A stretch of DNA of 64,000 nucleotides from Methylolobus aquaticus (lineage in GTDB: Bacteria > Pseudomonadota > Gammaproteobacteria > Methylococcales > Methylococcaceae): positions 62,001 through 126,000 of the forward strand of contig SEYW01000010.1 of NCBI GenBank assembly GCA_004168015.1. The letters are read 5' to 3'. Each line of letters begins with the position of its first letter. Positions within the stretch are counted from its first letter, which is position 1. Shown piece by piece: positions 27,906-38,400 of the stretch. The notes beneath the pieces were generated by a model. It saw only the letters and a list, made by a program, of their open reading frames with translations, made no database searches and was not told the origin of the DNA. Position numbers and translations under genes: made by a program.

Positions 27906-28562
27906 TCATCCAGAGCTTCCCTGGGCAGGAGCTGCCAGGGTGCGGCGAATCGCGTCGGCGCATTCCCGGCTTAGTGCATCGACCGTGCGACTCAAGGCTG
28001 CAACGCCCGAGGCCGGGACGTTGGGCTCGGCCTGCGCGTACAACCGCGACTTGCGGGAAAGCACGAGCCCCTCCTTGCGGTAGAGGTCCCAACGGACGTC
28101 CAGCAGCGCTCGCCCGTCTTCGCTCAAATGGAACTCGTTGACGCGCAAGCTCAGCTTGAAGTCGACCGACTCGGTGCGGGCCCAGGGATGCACCAGAATC
28201 CGCTCGGCCGGCAACTTGGCCGCCAGATCTTCGGCCAACACCCGGGCAAAGTTCTCGCGCAGATTGTCAGCCCAGCGCTCACTATCGCGCAGACGCAATT
28301 CCCCGTCAGGCAGGGCCACGACCATCTGCGGGCGGTCGAGGTAGCGGGGAAACCGGATCGGACCTACGCCCACGGCAGGCGCTACGGTCTCGGCCTGGGC
28401 TGCCTCCGGGCCCGCCTGGGCCGTCGCCTGCAGCAGGTAGTAGGACGGGGGCGGCGTCCGGCTGGCGCAGGCGGACATCAGGGCGGCGGCGCACGTCAAC
28501 GCCAGGCAGCGAATACGCAAGGTCACCATCGGGGTCTCCGGCCGTCCCATGTCACCCATCAC
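27906..28562 (-). CDS. ABC-type transport auxiliary lipoprotein (PqiC/DUF330-like)
   Basis: A lipoprotein signal peptide ends in LMSAC, with the lipobox Cys before ASRTPPPSYYLL. The mature part has the PqiC/ABC-auxiliary pattern VGVGPIRFPRYLDRPQMVV, RWADNLRENFARVLAEDLA, and ends with RTLAAP. In Pqi-like systems this protein links the MCE protein to the outer membrane. The ATG at 28560-28562 overlaps the stop of the MCE gene; another ATG 11 codons later (28527-28529) would give a more compact signal peptide. It is the last gene of the four-gene lipid transporter. Confidence 0.83.
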   Translation of the reverse strand: MMGDMGRPETPMVTLRIRCLALTCAAALMSACASRTPPPSYYLLQATAQAGPEAAQAETVAPAVGVGPIRFPRYLDRPQMVVALPDGELRLRDSERWADNLRENFARVLAEDLAAKLPAERILVHPWARTESVDFKLSLRVNEFHLSEDGRALLDVRWDLYRKEGLVLSRKSRLYAQAEPNVPASGVAALSRTVDALSRECADAIRRTLAAPAQGSSG

Positions 28563-29578
28563 TGTTTCCCGAACAGCAGCGAATCAGGTTTGCGTTCGAG
28601 CGCATCGGCCAGATCCCGCACGGCCCGGGCCGTTTCTCGTAATTCCACGATCGCCTGATCGAGATTGGAGTCCGGTGCCGTGAAATCCTCTGCCGCATGC
28701 AGCGTGCCTTGCAGCTTCTTCATGGTCGCGGTCGCCGTCTCAAGGGTCTGCTGGCTCGTAATCAGCGCGGCATCGGTGCGCTTGACCAGCGGTTTCAATT
28801 CTTCCCGCAGATCCTGCACCAGCCCCCGCATTTCGGTGCTGGTGCGACGTGCATCCGAGGCCAGGGGACCCACCTGATGGTTCAGGTTGGCCAATAGCGC
28901 ATGGGCATCCCGCAGTGCCAGCGCGAGATCCTTGCGCGCCGCGTCGAGTTCCTCGGAGGAGACGAAAACCCGGATGCGTTCCAGCGTGACCGTGACGTCC
29001 CCAAGAATCTTGTCGAAAGGGATGCGGCGAAACTGGCGCATCACTTCGTCCAGCGTGTTGCGCAGTTCATCCCCGCGGGCCGGCACACTGGGGATCTCGA
29101 GGTAGCCCTGGTAGTCGTGACCGACCAGATGCAGCGGCTCGCCCGGATAGAAGCTCAGTTCGACGTACAGTCGTCCGGTGAGGAAGCTCTGCGGTTCCAG
29201 GCGCGCCCGCAGGCCGGCATCAATCAGCTTCTGCAGGTTCTCCTTACGCTTCTGCAACGTGAAGGCCGGTCGAAACCCGCGTCCCTGTTCATCGCGCAGG
29301 GTTTCTAGGTCGAGTTCCAGCACGACCGGCTTCAGCACCGCGTTGTGCTCCCGGTCGAACATGATGTCGATATCCTTGACACTACCGACCTGAACCCCCT
29401 GAATCGAAACGGGTGCGCCGATCATCAAGCCGTTCAGCGAGGAGTCGAAATAGACCACATAGCTGACTTTCGTCCTGAAGAACTTGCCGCCGCCGAACAG
29501 CAGGATGCCACCCAACAGCAGCGCCAAGCCACTGAGCACGAACGCGCCGATCAGGCTGGGGCTGACAGGGCGACTCAT
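28559..29578 (-). CDS. MCE/MlaD-family lipid transport protein
   Basis: A single N-terminal membrane anchor (LIGAFVLSGLALLLGGILLFG) is followed by an MCE domain (about residues 40-120; YVVYFDSSLNGLMIGAPVSIQGVQVGSV). A long helical region follows, with predicted coiled coil (KDLALALRDAHALLANLNHQVG, MRGLVQDLREELKPLVKRTDAAL). Compared with MlaD (about 180 residues) the protein is long, so it is closer to the single-MCE proteins with a helical needle. MCE proteins form hexameric rings that move phospholipids across the periplasm. Overlaps with both neighbours show tight translational coupling. Confidence 0.88.
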   Translation of the reverse strand: MSRPVSPSLIGAFVLSGLALLLGGILLFGGGKFFRTKVSYVVYFDSSLNGLMIGAPVSIQGVQVGSVKDIDIMFDREHNAVLKPVVLELDLETLRDEQGRGFRPAFTLQKRKENLQKLIDAGLRARLEPQSFLTGRLYVELSFYPGEPLHLVGHDYQGYLEIPSVPARGDELRNTLDEVMRQFRRIPFDKILGDVTVTLERIRVFVSSEELDAARKDLALALRDAHALLANLNHQVGPLASDARRTSTEMRGLVQDLREELKPLVKRTDAALITSQQTLETATATMKKLQGTLHAAEDFTAPDSNLDQAIVELRETARAVRDLADALERKPDSLLFGKQ

Positions 29579-30390
29579 ACCCTGCCCTCTTCCGCTCTCC
29601 GCAGGCCGCGACCGCTGCGATCGTGCAGGCCACGCGTCAGGAATTCGCGCACGCGCACGTCCGTGGAATCGGCCAGCAAATCCCTGGGATTTCCCGATGC
29701 GATGATGGTCTGGCTCTCGGCATCCAGAAAAATCGAATTGTCGGCAATCGCGAAAATACTCGCGAGTTCATGCGTCACCACGACGATGGTGGCCCCCAGG
29801 TTGTCGCGCAGGCTCAGGATCAGGTCATCCAGGCGTTTGGCACTGAGCGGATCCAGGCCTGCCGAGGGCTCGTCAAAAAAGAGGATGTCGGGATCAAGGG
29901 CCATCGCCCGGGCCAGTCCCGCCCGCTTTTGCATGCCGCCGCTCAACTCGGCCGGGTAATACTCTTCGAAACCGGCCAGTCCCACCAGCGCCAGTTTGAG
30001 GCGCGCGATGGCCTCCACCTCGCTTGGCGGCAGGTCCGTGAACTGGCTCAAAGGGAGGGCGACATTCTCGATCAGCGTCATCGAACTCCACAGGGCACCG
30101 CTCTGGAACAGCACGCCGGTCTTCCGCAGGATTGCCGCGCGCTCCGACGGCGGCGACTCCCAGAGGCTGCGCGCAGCGTACAGCACCTCGCCCCGAGTCG
30201 GTTGCTGCAAGCCCAGCAAATGGCGCAGCAGCGTGCTCTTGCCGCACCCGCTACCGCCCATCACGACGAAGATCTCCCCGCGCCGAACGGCAAAGTTCAG
30301 ATCCTTCTGGATCACGCGATCGGCAAAGGCCATCGTCAAATCTCTGACGGCGATGTAGGCGGTCTCGCCGAGCTCGGGATTGGGCTGCAT
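29575..30390 (-). CDS. ABC transporter ATP-binding protein, MlaF-like
   Basis: The ATPase of the MCE transporter. Walker A is GGSGCGKSTLLRHLLG, the signature AELSGGMQKRAGLARAM (LSGGM, typical for MlaF/Mkl proteins), Walker B ILFFDEPSAGLDP, and the H-loop VVTHELASIF. The start is ATG at 30388-30390, giving a TGATG overlap with the permease stop; a GTG one codon earlier is equally possible. The C-terminus after residue 240 (DVRVREFLTRGL) is the usual short tail of this family. Confidence 0.9.
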   Translation of the reverse strand: MQPNPELGETAYIAVRDLTMAFADRVIQKDLNFAVRRGEIFVVMGGSGCGKSTLLRHLLGLQQPTRGEVLYAARSLWESPPSERAAILRKTGVLFQSGALWSSMTLIENVALPLSQFTDLPPSEVEAIARLKLALVGLAGFEEYYPAELSGGMQKRAGLARAMALDPDILFFDEPSAGLDPLSAKRLDDLILSLRDNLGATIVVVTHELASIFAIADNSIFLDAESQTIIASGNPRDLLADSTDVRVREFLTRGLHDRSGRGLRRAEEGRV

Positions 30391-31568
30391 CACAGGCGCA
30401 GACGATTGAACACAAGGGTCAGCACCGAATCTGCGACCACGATGAACACGATGCTCGTCACGACGGCGGAGGTCGCGGCATCACCGACCGCGGAGGCGCT
30501 CCGTCCGCATTGCATGCCCCGCAGGCATCCGGCGGTACCGACGAGTACGCCGAACACGAGCCCCTTGAACAGTCCGATCAGAAAATGGCGCATCTGGACG
30601 ACCCGGAGGGTCTCGGTGATGTATTCGGACACGGAGATATCGAAAAAGGCCACCGCGACGATCGCTCCCCCGATAACGCCCATCAGCATCGCATACAGGC
30701 ACAGGATCGGCATCATCGAGATCAGCGCGAGCAGGCGCGGCACCACCAGGAAATCGAAGGTCGATATGCCCATCGCCTTGAAGGCATCGATCTCCTGATT
30801 GACGTTCATCGTGCCCAACTGAGCCGCGAAGGCTGCGCCCGACCGCCCCGAAACGATCACCGCCGTCATCAGGGCGCCCATTTCGCGGGTCATCCCCAGT
30901 CCGACCAAGTCCGCGATGTAGACCTGGGCACCGAACATCTGCAGTTGCACCGCACCGACGAATGCCAGGATCAGACCGACCAAAAGGCTGATCAACGACA
31001 CGATAGGCAGAGCCATCGCGCCGCAGTCCTGCATCAGACGCAGCAGGTCGACGCGACGAAACCGGGTCTTGCCAACGACGACGCTCCCCATGCTCAGGGT
31101 CGCCTCGCCGACGAAGGCGAGGAGGTCCCGGAAATCCCGCACCAGCCACTGGCTCCAACGGCCCACCGCGGCAAGCCAACTCGGATCATCCGGTTCCCGG
31201 CCTGTGTCCATGCGCTCGGGAACGGCGTGGGCGAGCTGCAACAAACTGCATACCCCGCGTGGCAACTGCGCCGTGTCCACCGTGATCCCGCGTGACTCGG
31301 CGAGATCGGCCAGTCCCATCAACTGGGTCAGAAAGCGGCTGTCCCAGGCGCTGAGCCGCGGAGCCGCCAGTACCAGGACCTGGGGCGTCCTGTCGCTCAG
31401 GGCGGCATGCACGGGTGTCAGATCCGGCAAGGCCGACCCGATCCGCCAGTCCCCTCCGAAAGACACCGCGAGACGGCCCGACGCGTCGCGGCGCACGTCT
31501 ACGAAAGGCGCCTGCGCAGCCGACTCCGCAGGGAATCCGGGTTGCTGTCCGTCGTTCGGGGAAAACAT
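30390..31568 (-). CDS. MlaE-family permease with N-terminal STAS domain
   Basis: Residues 1-125 resemble a STAS domain (GDWRIGSALPDLTPVHAALSD, VLVLAAPRLSAWDSRFLTQLMGLADLA); residues 140-392 are the MlaE permease with several membrane segments and the conserved AQLGTMNVNQEIDAFKAMGI and LVVPRLLALISMMPILCLYAM blocks. In Mla systems the permease carries lipids between the inner leaflet and the MCE ring, while the STAS part is a separate protein (MlaB); here the two are fused. It is the first gene of the permease-ATPase-MCE-lipoprotein operon. Confidence 0.9.
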   Translation of the reverse strand: MFSPNDGQQPGFPAESAAQAPFVDVRRDASGRLAVSFGGDWRIGSALPDLTPVHAALSDRTPQVLVLAAPRLSAWDSRFLTQLMGLADLAESRGITVDTAQLPRGVCSLLQLAHAVPERMDTGREPDDPSWLAAVGRWSQWLVRDFRDLLAFVGEATLSMGSVVVGKTRFRRVDLLRLMQDCGAMALPIVSLISLLVGLILAFVGAVQLQMFGAQVYIADLVGLGMTREMGALMTAVIVSGRSGAAFAAQLGTMNVNQEIDAFKAMGISTFDFLVVPRLLALISMMPILCLYAMLMGVIGGAIVAVAFFDISVSEYITETLRVVQMRHFLIGLFKGLVFGVLVGTAGCLRGMQCGRSASAVGDAATSAVVTSIVFIVVADSVLTLVFNRLRL

Positions 31569-32438
31569 CGTGGTACCGTAGGCGCAAGAGACGATTGAGC
31601 CGGCGGGAAAGTCTTCCGCGGCGCAGGAGAAGCCTCGATTTCAGTCGTTGGCGGCGACATCGCCAGGCAACCCCGCCGTCTGCACGTCGGTGGTCGGTGC
31701 TCATTTCGGCGCCGACTACGCCGTATAGCCTTTCGCGATTCTGCCAAACGAGACCTGGATTGTCCAAAGCGGCAGGCCCATGGCGGGAATCCGTGTGGCC
31801 CTGACGGGGCCGTCCTGAACGCAGGTGCCCGGCGCTGCAACCAAGAGCGGCGTGCCTGTCATTCACAATCGGACACCAGATCCCATGTCTTTGTCTTTAT
31901 TACCTATCACGGCGTACCGCCGACCCTTGAGTGTGGTTTACGCTCCGCGACATACCTCCGGGCAGGTTATAATCCCGATTCGTTGAGGAAGCGGTAACCG
32001 CTCCGGACGCCCGTCGCGCCACTCGGCCGGCACGAAAACAGCGCCGTATGCGGGGAAAGTCCACATCTCTCGTAAGGGCCACACGATGACTCAACCGGAT
32101 CAGGCGCGTGGAGCACACATTGCAGACCGCGCTTTCCCAGACACGGACGCAAGCTCGGTTGACTCCGATCGAACCAGCTCTACCGTCCCATCCCATTCGC
32201 CCCCGGAGGTGACCTTCTCGAAAGAGAAGGGCCGCCGCGTTCATCGTTTGGGCAGCACCGTGAACCCGGGTGACGAGTGCATCCTCGCGACTTTTTGAGA
32301 CAGCATGCCAGACCGGTTTAACGCCATAGGCCGACCGCCGTTGCCGAGCGGGAAACCCCTCCGGAACGTCAGCGACCGAGTCGCCGACGCCGCGACATCG
32401 GGAAGCTGCAAACTGCACTCCCGGCCGAGGTGGGACCG
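31569..32438. other. Divergent promoter region between the MCE operon and the polyketide synthase gene
   Basis: The 870 bases carry no convincing gene. A perfect TATAAT stands at 31968-31973 on the plus strand with a poor -35 region. Close after it is an inverted repeat AGCGGT-A-ACCGCT (31990-32002). If this is the promoter of the polyketide synthase gene, the leader is about 450 bases. A 70-codon frame (32086-32298) preceded by AAGG lies within it; it has no recognised relatives. Confidence 0.35.
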
Positions 32439-35400
32439 ATGAGACAAGTGGCTCTGGTCGGCTATGCCTTCCGTCTCCCGGGCGCCAGCCCCGACCGTTT
32501 GTGGCAGTCGCTCTGCGATGGCAGCAATCTCGTCAGTACCGTCGACGATGGGCGCTGGGCCAAGGATCACTACCTGCATCCGAATCGCAACGAACCCGGC
32601 TCCACCTATACCTTTGCCGCCGGCTCCGTCGGTGACGTCACTGGCTTCGATGCCGGCTTCTTCGGCATCTCGCCGCGCGAAGCAGGCCAGATGGATCCGC
32701 AACAGCGTCTGCTGCTCGAACTGGCCTGGGAAACACTGGAGCATGCCGGGATCCGGCCCAGCGCGCTGCAGGGCAGTCACAGTGCCGTCTATATCGGCCT
32801 GTCGAGCATTGATTACGCATACCGCCGCGCGGACGATCTCGGTTCCATCGATGCCTCGACGATGACCGGCAACACGGCCAGCATCGCCGCTAACCGGATT
32901 TCCTATTTCTTCGATCTGAAGGGACCGAGCGTCACCGTCGACACGGCCTGTTCCTCGGCGCTGGTCGCCTTCCATCTCGCCTGCCAGTCAATCCGCAGCG
33001 GCGAGTGCACGCAGGCCCTGACCGGCGGCATCAGCCTGCATTTGCACCCCTTCGCCTTCGTCGGCTTTTCGAAGGCTTCCATGCTTTCTCCAGACGGCAC
33101 CTGCCGTGTGTTCGACGACTCCGGCGACGGTTATGTCCGTTCCGAGGGCGGCGGACTGTTCCTGCTCAAGGATCTGGATCAAGCCATCGCCGACGGCGAC
33201 CGGATTTTGGCCGTCGTGGCTGGCTCTGGCAGCAACTGTGACGGGCGCACGCAGGGTCTGACCGTACCGAGTGATGCCGCACAGGCGCGTCTGTTGCGGG
33301 AGGTCTACACCGGAGCAGGAGTCAGTCCTGAGGAACTCGATTATCTCGAGGCTCACGGCACGGGAACCCGCGTCGGCGATCCGATCGAAGCAACCGCGAT
33401 CGGCCGGGCCCTGGGCCAGCGCCGTGCCCCCGACAAGCCGCTGCTGATCGGTTCCGTCAAGAGCAATCTGGGTCATCTCGAAGCCGCCTCCGGCGTGGCG
33501 GGACTGGTCAAGGCGCTGCTCTGCCTGGAGCACCGGACAGTACCCCCATCGATCCATCTCCAGACACCCAACACACGCATCCCGTTCGACACGTTGAACA
33601 TCCGTGTCGTGTCCGCGGTGACACCGCTGCCCACGGACAAAACCCTGGTCATCGGGGTCAACTCATTCGGCTTCGGCGGCGCCAATGCGCACGTGATCCT
33701 GAAGAGCCCGCCGCCCGGCCGGACCGATACCCGCTCGGATGCCGTCGATGATTTCGCCGCGCCGCTGCTGTTGTCCGGCCGCAGCGATACGGCCGTGCGG
33801 ACCGCAGCACGGGAGTTCGCCGAATACCTGCAAAACCCGCAGGTATCTTCTTTTTACGATGCCCTCTACACCGCGGCCTTCCACCGCGATCATCACGACC
33901 ATCGAATGGTCGCGTGGGCCCCGACGCGCGAAGCCTTGGCGGCCCTGCTGGTGCGAACGGTCGGCGCAGAGGACACCCCGGGGGTGAGTTCGGGACGCGC
34001 CCTGAGCCGGGCCTCGAAGCCGGTATTCGTCTATTCGGGGAATGGCTCACAGTGGGCCGGGATGGGGAGAAATCTGCTGCAGGCCGAGCCCGGCTTTCGC
34101 CACGCCGTCGAGGAGGTCGATGCGTTGTTTTGCGCCCGCGGCGGCTTTTCCATCCTGTCGGAGTTGGCCGCGGACGACGAAGCGCAGCGTCTCGACGCGA
34201 CCGAAATCGCGCAGCCGCTGCTGTTTGCCGTGCAGGTCGGTCTGACGAGCCTGCTGCGCGCGTGGGGTGTCGAAGCGATGGCGCTCGTCGGCCACAGTGT
34301 CGGCGAGGTCGCGGCAGCCTGGGCCAGCGGGGCGCTGTCGCTGCCTCAGGCGGTCGAGGTCGTCCATGTCCGCAGCCTCGAACAGGGCCACACCCGCGGC
34401 ACCGGCGGCATGACGGCGGTCGGACTGTCGCAGGATGCCATCGGGGAGATCCTGGACACCCTGCCGCCGGACGAGCGACCGGCCGTCGCCGGCATCAACA
34501 GCCCGCGCGGCGTGACCCTGGCGGGCACCCTGGCCGCGCTAAGCCGGGTCGAATGCCTGTTGACCGAGCGCGAAGTCTACTTCCGCCGTCTGCCGCTGGA
34601 CTACCCGTTCCATAGCGCCGCCATGGACCGGCTTCAGGACCCGATCAAGCACAGCCTCGCAGACCTCAAGCCGAGGACGGCCCGCCTTCCCTTCTTCTCG
34701 ACGGTGACCGGCGGCGCCCTGCCCGGCGACAAGCTCAATGGCAGTTACTGGTGGCGTAACGTTCGCGAGCCCGTCCAGTTCCAGGCCGCTATCGAGACCC
34801 TGATCGAGCGGGGCGCCAATGTGTTCGTCGAGATCGGTCCGCATGCCGTGTTGCGCAACTACATCGGCGATTGCCTGCGGCAAAGCGCGACCGAAGGCCG
34901 GGTGATACCGGCGATGCTGCGCTCGGACGACCGGGTGGAACGCGTCCGGGACGCCTTGTTTCAGGTCATGATCGCCGGCAGCCCGGTCGATTTTGGCAAG
35001 CTGTTTCCGCACCGCGGTCGTCTGGCCGAGATTCCTCACTATCCCTGGCAGCGCGAGCGCTGCTGGCACCCGATCACCCCGGATGCCTACGACCTGATCC
35101 ACCGCAGTGCCGAACATCCGCTGCTTGGCTACCGGCTGGCCGAAAACCCATGGCAGTGGGAAAACCATCTGGATTGCACCCGATTCCCGGACCTGGCCGA
35201 TCATCGCATCGGTGAGTCGGTGGTCTTTCCAGCCGCCGGGTTCATTGCGATGGCGCTGGCAGCGGCCGAGTTGCGGTTCGGCGGTGCGTCGCAGACCATC
35301 GAGGACTTCGAGATCAGGGCGCCGCTTTTACTCGAGGCCGCGACCTCGAAAACGGTACGTCTCGCCATCGACGATGAGTACGGCAATTTCTCGATCCGTA

Positions 35401-38400
35401 GCCGCGAACGATCGGCAGGCGGGCTATGGCACCTCAACGCAGTCGGCCGCTTGCTCACGCCCGGCCACGCCGCCAAGCCCTTGCCGCGCAGGACGCCTCC
35501 GCGACGACCGCCGGACCTGCTGGCCTCGGCGCACTACGCCGCCTGCCAGGCCCTCGGGCTCGATTACGGCCCCGCCTTTCAGAGCCTGGACAAGATCTGG
35601 CTGGGACCGTCTGGCGCAATCGCTCAGCTGCGAACGGAGGTCCGCGTCGAATCGAGTAGCCGCGCAGAGCGCGTAACGCTACCCCAATTGGATGGCAGTT
35701 TTCAACTGCTCCTGGGCATCGTCGCGCAGGCCCGGAGCCGCACCGGAGAAGCCTCTGCCTTCGTCCCAACCGGCGCCGCGCGGATCGTCCAGTACTCAGG
35801 CGAACGACCGGGCGCCCTGGCACAGGCTAGCCTTCGGCGGCGAAACCCCAGATCCCTGCTCGGCGACTTTGCGCTCCGGGATGCACTCGGCACCCCGGTA
35901 ATGGAACTGGACGGCGTTCGGTTCAGGCAGGTCAATCTCGCGGAGGGCTCGGTTGAGCCGCTCAGGCCGCTACAGTTTGCCGCGGTGCCGATGCCCCTGA
36001 GGGCACCCCAGGCCGCGCTGCCGACGACCGATATGCTCTGCGCCAGCGCCCAGGCCGCTTTGCATGGCGCGACGCGCATCCTGGAGCGGAAGCGCTATTA
36101 CGAGGAAGTCGAGCCGCTCGTCGATGTTCTTTGCACCGCCTTTGCCGAGCGCACACTGCGCTCGCTATGTCCCGAGGACCAGCCGATCGACCCGGCTCGC
36201 CTTGCCGCCAGCGCGGCGCTCGGATCGGGCATGGGACCCTATGTACATCGCTTACTGGAGTTCTTGCAGGAAGACGGGATCGTCGAGCCTGCCGATGGCG
36301 TCTGGCGCTGGTGTCCCGATTCGGGGACGCCGGAACCCGTGGCGGTCTGGGCCAGCCTGATCGGCGATTACCCGGACTACGCGCTTCCGGTCATCACGGC
36401 CGGTCGGGTTGGACTGCATCTCCTCGAGGTGCTGTCCGGACAGGTCGATGCCGCTGCCTTGTTGCAACCGGGCGACTTGAACCGGGTATCGGTGCGCGGA
36501 AATGATCCAGGTGCCGGCGATTTTCGCACGGCAGCAGCCGGCATCGTCCTGACGGCCGTCGCCCAGATGCCGCCGCACAGACGCTTGCGCATCGTCGAAG
36601 TGTCCTGCGGACAGACGCCCCTGGCGCCTTACGTGCTGACACAGGTCGACCAGACGCGAGTGGATTACCTGATCATCACGCCAACTGATGCAGGTCCTGC
36701 GGATCGCACTGCCCTGCTCCAGCGCTTCCGCTACCTTCGGACGCGGCAGCTCGACCTGATGGCACCGGATGCCCTGTCGCTGGAATCCGAGCTGCCCATC
36801 GCGGACATCCTCGTGCTGACGGAAGGCTTCTCCGAGCTGGACAATCCCCGCGGCTGGCTGGGTTGCACGGAACGGCTGCTGGCCCAGGATGGTCTGCTGC
36901 TAGCAATCGACGAATACCCCTCCCGTCGCGCCGACCTGGTCTGGGGCGCACAGCACGACTGGTGGCTTGCCGGCACGCACGCGGGACCCATATCCCGCCT
37001 GCGGCCGCCGCACCACTGGGGCGCCCTGGTGGCGAGCTCGGGCTTAGCCCAAACGCGGATAATTCAAGATCTACCAGGCGTCGACTCGGGATATTTCCTG
37101 CTGCTCGCCCGGAACGCGGCCTGCCCGCCGGAGACCACCGTCGACCCGGAGACGCCCGCACAAACCTGGCTGGTCGTCCACGACCCACAACCCACTCGCT
37201 ACGCACAGGCCCTCGGGAATGCCGTCGCGTCGAAGCTGCGTTCCTTAGGCCATCGGGTGATCGCCGCCCGTCCGGGCCTGGATTTCACGCACGAGCCGGA
37301 AGAGGATGGCAGCGCGACGCAAAAGCCCTTGCCGCGCTTTGATGCGCTGCTGACTCAGGGGCGCGAAGTAACAGGTATCGTGCTACTGGGCGACCCCGAA
37401 GCCGCCGACGATAGCCCGCAGCACCGCCTCCAACAGCAATGCCAGCGCAGCGCAGCGACGCTCGACATCCTCAACCGTTGCCGTGCACTGGGGCGCAACA
37501 CCCCGTGCTGGCTGGTCACGCGCGGAGCGGCGGCACACCTCTTGCCAACCGCCGTGCGTTCCAGTCTGTCGGCTCCCCCTCGCTGCGACGACGCGGCTGT
37601 TTGGGGGTTCATGCGCACGGTCATGAATGAATATCCGGACATTCCCATCCGTCTGGTCGATTGCGCCGATCCGGACCGCCTGGAGCGCATGGCAGCCGAC
37701 CTCGTCGATGAACTGCTCACGCCGCAGGACGAGGACGAGATCGTGCTGACCGGAAGCGGCCGTTTCGCCCCGCGACTCGTGGAGACGGCCGTACCGCCGT
37801 TAGCTGCCACCAGCCAGCCATCGGAACCGTGCGACGGCGGGTTCAAACTCGACTTTTCGGTTCCGGGACCCTTGAAGAATCTGGTCTGGCGGCGCGTTGC
37901 CTCGACGCCGCTCGCCAACGATCAGGTGGAGATTGCGGTCCGGGCGGCCGGACTCAACTTCCGGGATGTCATGTACGCCATGGGCTTGCTGTCGGACGAG
38001 GCCGTGGAAGCCGGCTTCGCCGGGCCGACGCTCGGGATGGAACTCGCAGGCACGGTGATCGCGACCGGCAGCGAAGTCCGGAACTTCAAGCCGGGAGACG
38101 CCGTGATGGCCTTCGCCCCGTCCAGCTTCGCGACCCGCGCGGTGACGCCGGCCGGCGCGGTGGCGCACAAACCCGCGGGCTGGTCCTTTGCTGCCGCGGC
38201 GACGGTGCCGATCGCCTTCTTCACGGTCTTCTACGCGCTGCGCCATCTGGCGCAACTGGCCGAAGGCGAGCGAATTCTGATCCACGGTGCCGCCGGCGGC
38301 GTCGGCATAGCCGCCATTCAACTCGCTCACTACTGCGGCGCGGAGATCTTCGCGACCGCGGGCTCGGACGAGAAGCGCGACTTCGTTCGCTTGCTGGGCG

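Noticed and set aside
32051-32062. GGGGAAAGTCC, similar to part of the conserved RNase P RNA core
   Set aside because: The following bases (ACATCTCTCG) do not match the RNase P P4 region and no other conserved part is near.
32086-32298. Plus-strand frame of 70 codons (MTQPDQARG) with AAGG upstream
   Set aside because: Could be a small gene in the leader, but composition is not distinctive and no relative is recognised.
31900-32418. Minus-strand frame of 172 codons before the polyketide synthase
   Set aside because: Cys/Arg/Ser-rich without motif; crosses the likely promoter and leader of the synthase.
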